DNA of 10,063 bases. Origin: Bacteriovoracaceae bacterium UBA2428 (GTDB lineage Bacteria > Bdellovibrionota > UBA2428). A program made the position numbers and the translations under genes. The stretch spans positions 3,119 to 13,181 of the forward strand of contig DDRA01000108.1 of NCBI GenBank assembly GCA_002343545.1, written 5' to 3'. Below are positions 1-7,162 of the stretch, piece after piece (the first letter of the stretch is position 1; every line of letters begins with the position of its first letter). Below the pieces are notes generated by a model, which did no database searches, was not told the origin of the DNA, and worked only from the letters and a program-made list of their open reading frames with translations.

Positions 1-1
1 G

Positions 2-259
2 CGCGCGCCCCGCCGAGCGCTCACGCCCGCCCTCGAAAGCACGGCCCGCGAACGCGTCCTGCGCCACGCCCCGAACGCCTCCCGGCGGGAAATCGAAAAC
101 GAAATTCGCCTCTTCTCCGCTTTTCTCGCCTTGGACCTCGAGCCGGAAAGAGGAGAGATGTTGCTTCAAGTCCTGCGCGCCCAAAACCGTTCGCACCTTT
201 TCGCGGAGAACCCCCATGCTTCGACTTCTGTTCGGCCGGATGCCTTGCGTTCTTTGTGA
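2..259 (+). CDS. 3' end of an unrecognised protein, partial at the left edge
   Basis: An open frame enters from the left edge and stops with TGA at 257-259, giving about 85 visible residues. Up to position 215 its codons mostly end in G or C, and it reads as a plausible helical, charged soluble protein end (for example RREIENEIRLFSAFLALDLE and EMLLQVLRAQNR). That is better than the two other forward frames, which are also open but give Pro/Arg/Ser-rich text. It overlaps the start of comF by 44 bases, so the two are probably one operon with coupled translation. I do not recognise the family and assign no function. The last 15 residues lie in the overlap and look less constrained. The true start is outside the window. 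The main doubt is that GC-rich DNA often carries chance open frames. Confidence 0.5.
   Translation, partial: RAPRRALTPALESTARERVLRHAPNASRREIENEIRLFSAFLALDLEPERGEMLLQVLRAQNRSHLFAENPHASTSVRPDALRSL
205..208 (+). promoter_or_regulatory. Ribosome binding site of comF
   Basis: GGAG lies 7 bases before the ATG at 216, inside the upstream frame. It decides for the start at 216 over the in-frame ATG at 240, which has no purine-rich element in front of it. Confidence 0.6.
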
Positions 260-887
260 CGAGGACGCCGGCGAATCCGGATTTTGCGCGGGCTGCGCCC
301 TTTCGTTTCGGGGCGCGCTGCTATCCCGCTACCTGCCGCCGATCGTCCTCGGTGGCGTTCCCGTTTTTTCGGCGGGACTCTATTCGGGTAGCCTCGGTCG
401 CTACATTCGCCTTCTCAAAGGACAGCCGGCCGGAAGGCTACCGGGGGTTCTTCGCCGTCCGATCGACGAACTTGTCGATCACTGGAGCTCCGAGATCGCC
501 TCGCTCGAAGCCGATTGCATCGTGCCGATTCCTTCGGGCGCGCTGCGGGTGGTCAGCCAAACGGACCTCGGCTCGCAGCTTGCCGATCGCATGGCACGCG
601 GCTTGGGTCGGCCGGTGCTTTGGAACGCCCTCGTGACGACGATCTTCCGCTTCGACCAAAAGGGCCTCGCGCCGAGCGAGCGGCGTCGCAACGCGCGTTT
701 TCTCGCGGGTCGGGGACGCGCTCTGCTCGGCGGGAGGAGGATCCTTCTGATCGACGACGTTTCGACGACCGGCGCGACGCTGCGGGCCGCCACGCTGGCG
801 CTCGAAGCAGCTGGCGCCTCCGTCGTGGGAGCTTGGGTCCTCGCGCGTAGCGACGCGAGAAGATCCCCGAAACTTTCTAGTAGATGA
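216..887 (+). CDS. comF: ComF-family phosphoribosyltransferase-like competence protein
   Basis: ComF proteins are cytoplasmic or membrane-associated factors needed for uptake of single-stranded DNA in natural transformation; their exact reaction is unsettled. The 223-residue length is typical. An N-terminal zinc ribbon is visible as Cys11/Cys14 and Cys24/Cys27. It is followed by a YSGSLGRYIRLLKG segment (56-69) matching the usual 'lKf' region, an IVPIPSG segment near residue 103, an ERRRNARFLAG stretch typical of ComF, and the type I phosphoribosyltransferase PRPP loop ILLIDDVSTTGAT at 176-188. The region that normally reads RGFNQ is replaced by SQTDLGSQ, so this is a diverged member. Its 3' end overlaps the convergent gene at 877-2025 by 11 bases. 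No other competence gene is visible here, so involvement in transformation rests on family alone. Confidence 0.9.
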   Translation: MLRLLFGRMPCVLCDEDAGESGFCAGCALSFRGALLSRYLPPIVLGGVPVFSAGLYSGSLGRYIRLLKGQPAGRLPGVLRRPIDELVDHWSSEIASLEADCIVPIPSGALRVVSQTDLGSQLADRMARGLGRPVLWNALVTTIFRFDQKGLAPSERRRNARFLAGRGRALLGGRRILLIDDVSTTGATLRAATLALEAAGASVVGAWVLARSDARRSPKLSSR

Positions 888-2025
888 AATCCGCCACGAC
901 GGGGCGGTGATCGCTCACGCCGACCATGCAGCGGCTCTCGTCGCCCGCGTCGCGGCGGCCGTAGACCGAGCAGTTGTTCGGAATGCCCCGAGCATCTTCG
1001 AAGCGAGCGTCACGCACGACCCGGAAGGAACCCGGTCGGTAAGCGAAGCTCTTCGAAACGCCGCGCTGCAGGCTCGGACCTTCCGCCACGAGCACGTGGT
1101 CGAGGATGTTCCAAACCTTGCCGCCGTGCCAGTAGTAGGTGCCCTGTTCCTCGAAAGGACGCGAGAGAAGCTCGAATCCCGGCGCCAAAAAGCTCAGAGC
1201 GTCGGGCGTGCCGCGGTAGACGCCCGGGGGCAAGAGCGAAAGGGCCTCGGTGAACGGGGGATCCTTGAGCTCGTCGTTGAAGTCGCCCATCGAAACGACC
1301 AGGCGGTCCGGATGCTGCGCGAAAAGCTCCGCCGTTCGGCGCGCCATGACGGCGGCGGCCTGCTTGCGCCACCCGATGCGGATCTCGCCGCCCGAGCGCG
1401 AAGGCCAATGGTTCACCAGGAAGGTCACGTAGCGCGCCGATCCCGAGGCGCCGGTGTCCACTGTGACTTCGAGGATATCGCGCGTGACTTCGTGCTTGCC
1501 GTCTTCGTTGATCCACTCCTCGTTCCAGACCTGGTGCGATCGACGGTCCACCGTCGGGAAACGCGAGATGAAACCGGCGCGGATCCCGCGGGCGTCGCCG
1601 CGCGCGTCCGCGATGGAAGTCGGGTACTCGACTTTCATGCCTTCGCGCATGAGGCGATCCACGACGGCCTGGCTTTCGATCTCGACGAGGCCGATGACGT
1701 CGGGGTTTTCGGCCCGAATCATCTCGCCCATGTTGGCGATCTTGTCGGCGAGGACGCGCTCGCTCCAACGTTCGCGGCCGCCGGGGAGCCAGTTCTCGTC
1801 GCCGGTCAGCGGATCATCGACGAGGTCGTAAAGATTTTCGGCGTTCCAGAAGAAAACGCGCAGGGAATTCCCCGCTTGGGGCATCATTTTGGCCTCCGCC
1901 GCGGAGTTTCCGGCCGACGCGGGGACGACCGCGGCGGGTTCTTCGGCGACGGCGACCTTGCGGTCCGCGCAGGACGGAAGAAGCAGTAAGGCCGAGCTCA
2001 TGACGATCAAGTTCCCCAAGCGCAT
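877..2025 (-). CDS. Lipoprotein of the endonuclease/exonuclease/phosphatase superfamily
   Basis: This is a 382-residue protein with the DNase I-like metal-dependent phosphodiesterase/phosphatase fold. The N-terminus has a hydrophobic stretch ending LLLLPSC, so Cys19 is a likely lipidation site. An Ala/Pro/Glu linker follows to about residue 54. Fold motifs then appear in order: WNAENLYD (60-67) with the metal-ligand Asn61, PDVIGLVEIES with catalytic-type Glu115, NHWPSR at 205-210, GDFND at 247-251, and terminal SDH at 371-373. All core metal and catalytic residues seem intact. The substrate cannot be read from sequence: DNA, phosphoinositide-like esters or other phosphodiesters are possible, acting outside the cytoplasm. 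The start is supported by GGAGG 7 bases upstream. The gene appears to be transcribed alone from the 128-base gap to its right and meets comF tail-to-tail. Confidence 0.9.
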   Translation of the reverse strand: MRLGNLIVMSSALLLLPSCADRKVAVAEEPAAVVPASAGNSAAEAKMMPQAGNSLRVFFWNAENLYDLVDDPLTGDENWLPGGRERWSERVLADKIANMGEMIRAENPDVIGLVEIESQAVVDRLMREGMKVEYPTSIADARGDARGIRAGFISRFPTVDRRSHQVWNEEWINEDGKHEVTRDILEVTVDTGASGSARYVTFLVNHWPSRSGGEIRIGWRKQAAAVMARRTAELFAQHPDRLVVSMGDFNDELKDPPFTEALSLLPPGVYRGTPDALSFLAPGFELLSRPFEEQGTYYWHGGKVWNILDHVLVAEGPSLQRGVSKSFAYRPGSFRVVRDARFEDARGIPNNCSVYGRRDAGDESRCMVGVSDHRPVVADFIY

Positions 2026-2153
2026 CCGGAATCCTCCATCATTTTGGTTCTGAAGCGAGGATTAAGAAAGGCGCCCGGGCACGACAAGCCCAAAAGCGCT
2101 TTCCGCCGAAATTAGACCGAAACCGCATTTTAGGAGACGACCACCCCTAGGAT
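2026..2153. other. Intergenic gap between two minus-strand genes
   Basis: This 128-base gap separates the end of the secreted-protein gene (2154) from the lipoprotein gene. A strong ribosome binding site, GGAGG on the minus strand, lies at 2033-2037. Short palindromes are present (GCCCGGGC at 2073-2080, AAAGCGCTTT at 2093-2102), but neither has the loop and T-run of an intrinsic terminator. A promoter for the lipoprotein gene should be here. The only candidate I see is a poor one on the minus strand: TTGTCG, then 17 bases, then TAATCC. Confidence 0.4.
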
Positions 2154-3341
2154 TCAGGGCTCTTTAGCGAGTGCCCCAAACTTTTCGACCCGGCGGCGGA
2201 TTCCCTCAACGCAGTCACCGGTATTCGACGAGCTAAAAGTCTCCGTAGAAAAGGTTATATCCGCGAAGCCCTTCACGGCGCGAAAGGCTTGACGCTCGTA
2301 GCCTTGAGCATCCACGTAACTCTTGAACCCATAACGAATTTCGTTCTTCTGGGGGATGAGGGTGGTATTCAAAGCGGTCGTCACGCGCCCCCCGGACGGG
2401 ATACGGACGAAGCAGGCCTCCATGAAGTCACTCGCCCCGCCTGGGACGTAGGTCATGGACGCACTCGCATAGGATTTCGCCCAGCGTTTCCGGCGAACGG
2501 TCATCCCGAAGACGATGTCGTCGTAATCTTGGTAGGCCTCATAAGTAAGGCCGGAACGAATGAGAACACTCGAGACAAACTCCGCAGTCCCGGTGATCGG
2601 GTCAAAGGCCAGCGGAGGGTTCCTGTCCCAAAAATCCCAGGTGATCGTCGGTAGACCGCCCGATCCGAAGCCCCGAAATTTTTCCGAAAACAGTCGAAAC
2701 CCGCGCTGTCCGCGGCGCTTAAACTCCTTCGAAAACAGGTAACCGACGATCTCGCGGGTCGGCGGGCTCGACTGCTCATACGCCGGCCGGCCGTCGTTGG
2801 TCGGCACCGACCTTAACGGAGCCAGAGCGTAGAAGACCTCGTGCAAAACGAGCGCCGCTCGGCTCGCGCCGTCCATTCGATCCCACGCCGCGCGAGTAAT
2901 CTGTATGCTGTAGTTGGAGCGAACGGCGACCTGGACGAGTTGCTCGGTCGGGATGCGAAGATTGGTTTCTTCGTCCGCAATATCCACCAGCGGGCGATCG
3001 AGCAAAACCCAACGGAAGCTCGCGATCGCCGCCTCGAGTGCGAAGGCCTGGCCCGCATCAAGAACTTCGACCTCGGCCAGCTTACGCGCAAGCAAAGTCA
3101 GCGACTCCGTATCCATGAATCCCAGATTCAGCTCGAGCCGTGCAAAGAGCTCCGGTTTGGGATTGATCGCGGGATCGAAGAAGGGCGCCTTCTCGACGCC
3201 GGACTCGACGAGATCGAGGGAATAGATTCGACCGTCCGGGTCGATGACGCCGTCGCCGCCGTTGCCGATCTTCCAGGCGGCCCAAGCGGACGAGTTCAGG
3301 CAGATCGCCGCCAAAACGAGGGTACTCCAACGGATCATCAC
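2154..3341 (-). CDS. Secreted protein with N-terminal GNGGD motif, coupled to TIGR02147-type regulator
   Basis: This 395-residue protein has a clear signal peptide (hydrophobic LVLAAICL, cleavage likely after Ala21 in AWA|AW). The mature protein begins near a GNGGDG motif at 26-31, followed by a SLDLVESG segment. I recall this layout from families of uncharacterised Bdellovibrionota exported proteins. A mid-protein helix carries LVLHEVFYAL (His167-Glu168). It resembles the first half of a zinc-protease HExxH helix but lacks the second His, so peptidase activity should not be assumed. Two Cys in the C-terminal half (in EACFVR and GDCVEG) could form a disulfide. Two starts are possible: GTG at 3341 (AGGAG 7 bases upstream) or the next codon, ATG at 3338. 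Both overlap the stop of the regulator, implying coupled translation. Base composition looks somewhat less GC-biased than in uvrA. Function is unknown. Confidence 0.8.
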   Translation of the reverse strand: MMIRWSTLVLAAICLNSSAWAAWKIGNGGDGVIDPDGRIYSLDLVESGVEKAPFFDPAINPKPELFARLELNLGFMDTESLTLLARKLAEVEVLDAGQAFALEAAIASFRWVLLDRPLVDIADEETNLRIPTEQLVQVAVRSNYSIQITRAAWDRMDGASRAALVLHEVFYALAPLRSVPTNDGRPAYEQSSPPTREIVGYLFSKEFKRRGQRGFRLFSEKFRGFGSGGLPTITWDFWDRNPPLAFDPITGTAEFVSSVLIRSGLTYEAYQDYDDIVFGMTVRRKRWAKSYASASMTYVPGGASDFMEACFVRIPSGGRVTTALNTTLIPQKNEIRYGFKSYVDAQGYERQAFRAVKGFADITFSTETFSSSNTGDCVEGIRRRVEKFGALAKEP

Positions 3342-4111
3342 GTGGTCGCTCCTTCGGTCGAAGAATGGGAAAGCGGGAACATTTGCATCTGAAGGCGAAA
3401 GACTTCCGCCGTCGATGCCGTCGTCTCGAACTCGCGGATAAGGGAATCCTGAAACGCGCGGATCCGCTCGCGGATCTCGGCCAGGCGCGCGGGCGCGCAG
3501 GGCAGCGTCACCGAGCTGAAGTCCCGGCTCTCGACGGGGAGACCGAGCAAAGCCTCGCGGGCCCGCTCCAAACCCTCGGCGTGGGCGCGGCGTATCGCGG
3601 CGCTCGGAACGCCGTCGCTCGTGCGCGCGTGCTCCTCGGCGCAGCGGTATCCTTGCCCGTCGGGGACCGGCGTCACGAAACCAAGGTGCACGAGACGCTC
3701 GAGCGCGATCTCGACGTCCTTGCGGGAGCGGCGCATCCGGCGCGCGAGCTCGCCCGCATCCAAGCGCTCAATGCCTTCGATGCGGAGGAGAGAGATCAAG
3801 GCGAAATGGAGCGAATCCGCGACCATGGAAAAAACGTCGGCCTGCAGACGCAGGAAAGACATGGGCGTCTCGCTCGCGAATTCCGAGGCGCCGAAGATCT
3901 CGGCCCGTTCCTGCGGATCGCATTTGAGCGAGTCGACGACGTTAAGCGCGCGCTTGGCCGTCAGGCGGCGCTTACCCGAGAGCAACTCGCTCAGAGCCCC
4001 CGGGCTCAGCCCGACGTCACGCGCGAAGGCGCGCAAGCGGTAGTTCGGATTTCGGCTCCGAGATTCCTCGAAGCGCTCCCTCAGAAGGCGTTGCAGCCGT
4101 TCGAGATTCAT
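3338..4111 (-). CDS. TIGR02147/DUF4423-family transcriptional regulator
   Basis: This is a 257-residue DNA-binding protein. Residues about 24-50 (YRLRAFARDVGLSPGALSEL then LSGKRRLT) form an N-terminal helix-turn-helix of the kind that opens TIGR02147 proteins. A segment LDAGELARRMRRSRKDVEIA, ending near LGFV, in the middle looks like a winged helix that reads as part of the DUF4423 region. The C-terminus carries the family's helical tail with a RLAEIRERIRAFQDSLIREF stretch. I chose the ATG at 4111 over the upstream ATG at 4162. The shorter protein begins MNLERLQRLLRERF as in the family, AAGG lies 6 bases ahead, and a candidate promoter occupies 4134-4162. The gene is first in a two-gene unit with the secreted protein downstream. 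These regulators are often multi-copy in Bdellovibrio and Fibrobacter; targets are unknown. Confidence 0.85.
   Translation of the reverse strand: MNLERLQRLLRERFEESRSRNPNYRLRAFARDVGLSPGALSELLSGKRRLTAKRALNVVDSLKCDPQERAEIFGASEFASETPMSFLRLQADVFSMVADSLHFALISLLRIEGIERLDAGELARRMRRSRKDVEIALERLVHLGFVTPVPDGQGYRCAEEHARTSDGVPSAAIRRAHAEGLERAREALLGLPVESRDFSSVTLPCAPARLAEIRERIRAFQDSLIREFETTASTAEVFRLQMQMFPLSHSSTEGATT
3349..3353 (-). promoter_or_regulatory. Ribosome binding site of the secreted GNGGD protein, inside the regulator gene
   Basis: AGGAG on the minus strand lies within the last codons of the regulator gene. It is 7 bases from the GTG at 3341 and 10 bases from the ATG at 3338. The regulator stop TGA (3340-3338) is embedded in GTGATG, so ribosomes finishing the first gene sit on the start of the second. 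Confidence 0.6.
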
Positions 4112-4117
4112 GGGGAA

Positions 4118-4130
4118 CCTTGTAGCAAGG
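4118..4130. repeat. Short inverted repeat over the regulator's leader
   Basis: CCTTG-TAG-CAAGG is a perfect 5-bp inverted repeat with a 3-base spacer, 7 bases upstream of the regulator ATG. Its arm nearest the gene contains the AAGG ribosome binding site. The predicted transcription start falls near or within the distal arm, so it is more likely a DNA-level operator than an RNA hairpin. It is short enough to be chance. Confidence 0.3.
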
Positions 4131-4133
4131 CGA

Positions 4134-4162
4134 ATTATGCGCCGCAACGTAGACTGGAGCAA
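4134..4162 (-). promoter_or_regulatory. Candidate sigma-70-type promoter of the regulator operon
   Basis: On the minus strand a -10 box CATAAT (4134-4139, one mismatch to consensus) is separated by exactly 17 bases from a -35 box TTGCTC (4157-4162, matching only the TTG). A start of transcription near 4127 would leave a leader of about 16 bases with an AAGG ribosome binding site. This placement argues against the longer protein start at 4162. Confidence 0.45.
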
Positions 4163-4165
4163 ATT

Positions 4166-4182
4166 GTTCCAAAATTCGGAAC
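4166..4182. repeat. Inverted repeat beside the -35 box, operator candidate
   Basis: GTTCC and GGAAC face each other across AAAATTC. Four of the seven spacer bases also fit the symmetry, giving GTTCCnAAnTTnGGAAC. It lies 3 bases upstream of the candidate -35 box of the regulator operon and 9 bases past the uvrA stop. Its position and dyad symmetry suit a binding site for a dimeric regulator, possibly autoregulation by the adjacent TIGR02147-type protein. As RNA it could be a weak hairpin after uvrA, but no T-run follows. Confidence 0.4.
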
Positions 4183-4191
4183 AGCCTTGGA

Positions 4192-7107
4192 TCAGCTCTT
4201 TTCGTCGAGAAGCGTGGGAATGCTGACCTTCGGCGAGCTTTCGAGGGCGAGGCGTAGGAAGCGGGCCGTGTGCCCCTTCCCTTGCGCGACGATATCTTCG
4301 GGGGTGCCTTCGGCCACGATCTCGCCGCCCTTCGACCCGCCCTCGGGACCGAAGTCGATGACCCAGTCGGCGGACTTCATGACGTCGACGTTATGCTCGA
4401 TCACGACGACCGTGTTGCCGCGCTCGACCAGTTCGTGGAGGACGCGCAGGAGCGCCTTGACGTCGCCAAAGTGCAGACCCGTCGTGGGCTCGTCCAGCAC
4501 GTAAACGGTCCCGCCGCTCGCCGGCTGCGCGAGTTCGCGCGCGATCTTGAGCCGCTGCGCCTCGCCACCCGAAAGCGTCGTCGCGGGTTGGGCGAGCCGG
4601 AGGTAGCCCAGCCCCACGTTCACGAGCGTCCCCAAGACGTTCTGCAACTTGGTCTCGCCCGCGAAAAAGCGCTTGGCCTCGGTGATGGTCATGCTCAGGA
4701 CGTCGTGGATGTTGCGGTCCTTGAAGCGGATGTCGAGCACTTCCTTCTTGAAGCGCTTGCCTTCGCAGTGCCCGCAAAGCACGAAGAGGTCTTCCATGAA
4801 AACCATCTCGACCCGCGTGTAGCCGTCGCCTTCGCAGTGTTCGCAGCGGCCGCCCGGAACGTTGAACGAAAAAGTCCCGGGGTGGTAGCCCTTCTTGCGG
4901 GCCGCTTCGGTCGACGCGAAAAGAATGCGGACTTCGTCGAAGGCCTTCATGAAGGTGATCGGGTTCGAGCGGGGCGAACGTCCGATCGGCTCCTGGTCCA
5001 CGAGGACGACGTTCTTGAGCCCGTCGAGGCCCGAGATCGTCGAGAAGCGGCCGACCTCGAGGACTTCCTGCAGGAAGATCTTGGCGAGCGCGGGATAGAG
5101 CGTGCGTTTGACGAAGGAACTCTTCCCGCTGCCCGAAACGCCCGTCACGCAGGTGAGAAAACCTTTCGGAATCCGCACCGAGACGTCTTGGAGATTGTTC
5201 TCGCGGCAGCCCGAAAGCTCGAGCCAAGAAACCCCTTGGTGGCGGTCCTGAAAGCGGTCCAGTCGGCGGCGCATCGGCACCGGCACGGCCTCCGCGCCGA
5301 ACAGGAAGGACGCCGTGCGGCTCTTCGGCGCGGCCGCGGCCGAGAATTCGTCGGCCGGCCCGGCGTAAAGCAGTTCACCGCCCAACTCGCCGGCCCCCGG
5401 TCCGAGGTCCACGAGGTGGTCCGCGGCGCGGATGATATCGGGATCGTGCTCGACCACGACGAGCGTGTTCCGCAACGAGGCGAGATCGCGCAGGATCCCG
5501 ATCAGTCGCTCCGTGTCGCGCGGATGCAAACCGATGCTCGGCTCGTCCAAGACGTAACAAGTCTGGGTGAGGCGAGACCCGAGTTGGTTCGCGAGGGCGA
5601 TGCGCTGGGCTTCGCCGCCCGAGAGCGTCTTCGCGAGTCGGTCCAGCGTCAGGTACTCGAGCCCCACGCGCAACAGGAAATCCAGACGCGAGCCGACCTG
5701 CGGCAGGATGTCCTTGCCGACCAGGCGTTCGGTTTCCGTGAGCGGCAACGCCTTCAGCCAGGCGCCAAGCTCCTCGATCGTCATCGAGGTGAGATCGCCG
5801 ATCGTGCGATCGTGGAACTTGACCATGCGGGATTCCAACCTCAGGCGGCTCCCCTTGCAGGTCGGGCACGTCTGCGGCGAACGGTAGCGCGACAGGAACA
5901 CGCGCACCTGCATCTTGTAACGGATGTCCTCGAGCTCGGCGAAGTAGCCTTCGACCTTGGCCCAGACCCGGGCGCGGTCTTTCTCGGGCAACGACTCGTA
6001 GGGCAGGTTCACCGAGATCTTTTCTTTCTGGCAGAAGGTCAGGAGCTCCTTGAGCCAGTCGCGCGAAGAAGGTTTCGTGAGCGGGTCGATCGCGCCTTGC
6101 GAAATGGAAAGGCGCGGGTTCGGGATGACGAGCTTGGGATCGACGCGCAGGATGTTGCCGAAACCCTTGCAGGCCTCGCAGGCGCCGAGCGGGGAATTGA
6201 AGGAGAAGAGCACGGGACTCAGCTCGGGAAAGCGTTCCTCGCCGCCGCCCGTCGAAGGATACTCGGCGTAGCGCCCTTCGAAAGCGAGATTCCCTTCGTC
6301 GTCGAGGACGAGAACGCGAGCACGGCCGAAACCCTCGCCGTAGGACTGGATGACGACGTCCTCGAAGCGTCCCTGGATGTCGGGATCCAAGCCGAAACGA
6401 TCCACCGACACGAGAAGCCGCTGGAGCTTGCCCGCGCGGCCCGTCAGCGAAGAGGTCTTCGCCCCGAGCTCCTCCTGAAGATCGAGAAACTCGACGGCCC
6501 GGCCCGGCTTGACGAGGTCTTCCGAGATCGCGCGCGTGAAACCGCGCTCCAGGTAGTTCGCGAGCAGGCGTTTGCGGTCCAAAATCTTGGACTTGGCCGC
6601 GAACTCGACCGGAAAGACGACGTAGGCCCTTTGGCCGGGATAACGCGCGAGGTTTTCGCGCACGACGTCGCGCGCGACGTCCTTCTTCACGACCTCGCCC
6701 GTGCGCGGGTTGTACATCGTGCCGAGTTTCGCGAAGAGCAGGCGCAGGTAATCGTAGATCTCGGTCGCCGTGCCCACGGTGGAGCGCGAGTTCTTGGTGT
6801 GGTTCTTCTGCTCGATCGCGATGGTGGGCGAGAGTCCCTTGATGTCTTCGACCTCGGGCTTCTCGTGCCGGTCCAGGAACTGCCGGGCGTAGGTACTGAG
6901 CGACTCGACGAAGCGACGCTGGCCTTCGGCGAAGACGGTGTTGAACGCGAGCGAACTCTTGCCGCTGCCCGAAGGACCCGTGACGACCGTCAGGATGCCC
7001 TTGGGGATCTTGAGGTCGAAGCCTTTGAGATTGTGCTGCCGAGCGCCACGAATCTCGATCTCTCCCATCGCGGAGGATCCCTTGGCTGCCTTCGGAGTGA
7101 GCGTCAT
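4192..7107 (-). CDS. uvrA: UvrA, excinuclease ABC damage-recognition ATPase
   Basis: UvrA dimers scan DNA and load UvrB in nucleotide excision repair in the cytoplasm. The 971-residue protein (E. coli about 940) has both ABC modules. Walker A motifs are GPSGSGKSS (44-52) and GVSGSGKSS (656-664). Signatures are [10 protein letters not shown] and [10 protein letters not shown]. Walker B motifs are [10 protein letters not shown] and [11 protein letters not shown] UvrB-binding/insertion region is present between the first Walker A and about residue 280. The C-terminal zinc module is complete (CEHC and CGHC pairs), and CPTCKG is at 414-417. The first zinc module looks incomplete: Cys310/Cys313 are present, but the partner CxxC about 21 residues earlier is replaced by a Gly/Ser/Thr stretch. 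The start at 7107 is supported by GGAG 6 bases upstream; an in-frame ATG at 7068 is an alternative. The gene is divergent from the arginase-fold gene. Confidence 0.96.
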   Translation of the reverse strand: MTLTPKAAKGSSAMGEIEIRGARQHNLKGFDLKIPKGILTVVTGPSGSGKSSLAFNTVFAEGQRRFVESLSTYARQFLDRHEKPEVEDIKGLSPTIAIEQKNHTKNSRSTVGTATEIYDYLRLLFAKLGTMYNPRTGEVVKKDVARDVVRENLARYPGQRAYVVFPVEFAAKSKILDRKRLLANYLERGFTRAISEDLVKPGRAVEFLDLQEELGAKTSSLTGRAGKLQRLLVSVDRFGLDPDIQGRFEDVVIQSYGEGFGRARVLVLDDEGNLAFEGRYAEYPSTGGGEERFPELSPVLFSFNSPLGACEACKGFGNILRVDPKLVIPNPRLSISQGAIDPLTKPSSRDWLKELLTFCQKEKISVNLPYESLPEKDRARVWAKVEGYFAELEDIRYKMQVRVFLSRYRSPQTCPTCKGSRLRLESRMVKFHDRTIGDLTSMTIEELGAWLKALPLTETERLVGKDILPQVGSRLDFLLRVGLEYLTLDRLAKTLSGGEAQRIALANQLGSRLTQTCYVLDEPSIGLHPRDTERLIGILRDLASLRNTLVVVEHDPDIIRAADHLVDLGPGAGELGGELLYAGPADEFSAAAAPKSRTASFLFGAEAVPVPMRRRLDRFQDRHQGVSWLELSGCRENNLQDVSVRIPKGFLTCVTGVSGSGKSSFVKRTLYPALAKIFLQEVLEVGRFSTISGLDGLKNVVLVDQEPIGRSPRSNPITFMKAFDEVRILFASTEAARKKGYHPGTFSFNVPGGRCEHCEGDGYTRVEMVFMEDLFVLCGHCEGKRFKKEVLDIRFKDRNIHDVLSMTITEAKRFFAGETKLQNVLGTLVNVGLGYLRLAQPATTLSGGEAQRLKIARELAQPASGGTVYVLDEPTTGLHFGDVKALLRVLHELVERGNTVVVIEHNVDVMKSADWVIDFGPEGGSKGGEIVAEGTPEDIVAQGKGHTARFLRLALESSPKVSIPTLLDEKS

Positions 7108-7162
7108 GCTAATCTCCGAACCTAGCAGAGGTCGGTCTCTTTAATCGACCCCCGGAGGAAGC
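7108..7162. promoter_or_regulatory. Short divergent intergenic region of uvrA and the arginase-fold gene
   Basis: Only 55 bases separate the two divergent starts, so both leaders and probably both promoters overlap or reach into the neighbouring genes. It holds ribosome binding sites on both sides: GGAG on the minus strand at 7114-7117 for uvrA, and GGAGG at 7154-7158 for the plus gene. A TTTAAT at 7140-7145 could be a plus-strand -10 box but has no recognisable -35 partner. I see no LexA/SOS-box dyad. Confidence 0.5.

Noticed and set aside
907..1989. Plus-strand open frame of 360 codons over the phosphatase-fold gene
   Set aside because: It mirrors the antisense reading of a gene with intact catalytic motifs and has no recognisable domain or ribosome binding site. 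It is a composition artefact.
2093..2102. AAAGCGCTTT palindrome as a terminator of the secreted-protein gene
   Set aside because: It has no loop and no following T-run, and a 10-bp palindrome is weak evidence.
2820..2870. HE motif in the secreted GNGGD protein as a zinc metallopeptidase site
   Set aside because: The sequence reads HEVFY, lacking the second histidine of HExxH, and no glutamate-zincin third ligand is evident.
4112..4162. Upstream in-frame ATG at 4162 as the regulator start
   Set aside because: It would place the start at the -35 box of the best promoter and add 17 residues unlike the family's N-terminus. The ATG at 4111 has a ribosome binding site.
4166..4182. GTTCC/GGAAC dyad as a LexA box or as an intrinsic terminator of uvrA
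   Set aside because: The half-sites do not match known LexA consensus arms (CGAAC...GTTCG or CTG...CAG types). As RNA the stem is only 5 bp plus mismatches with no T-run, so an operator role is the better guess.
3365..4504. Plus-strand open frame of 379 codons spanning the regulator gene and the end of uvrA
   Set aside because: It crosses two real minus-strand genes and their promoter region and has no protein-like domain text.
4270..7125. Very long plus-strand open frame (951 codons) antisense to uvrA
   Set aside because: It lies wholly opposite a textbook uvrA, and its translation is a low-complexity Arg/Glu/Asp/Val/Leu mix with no motifs. Open antisense frames are expected in GC-rich genes with strong third-position bias.
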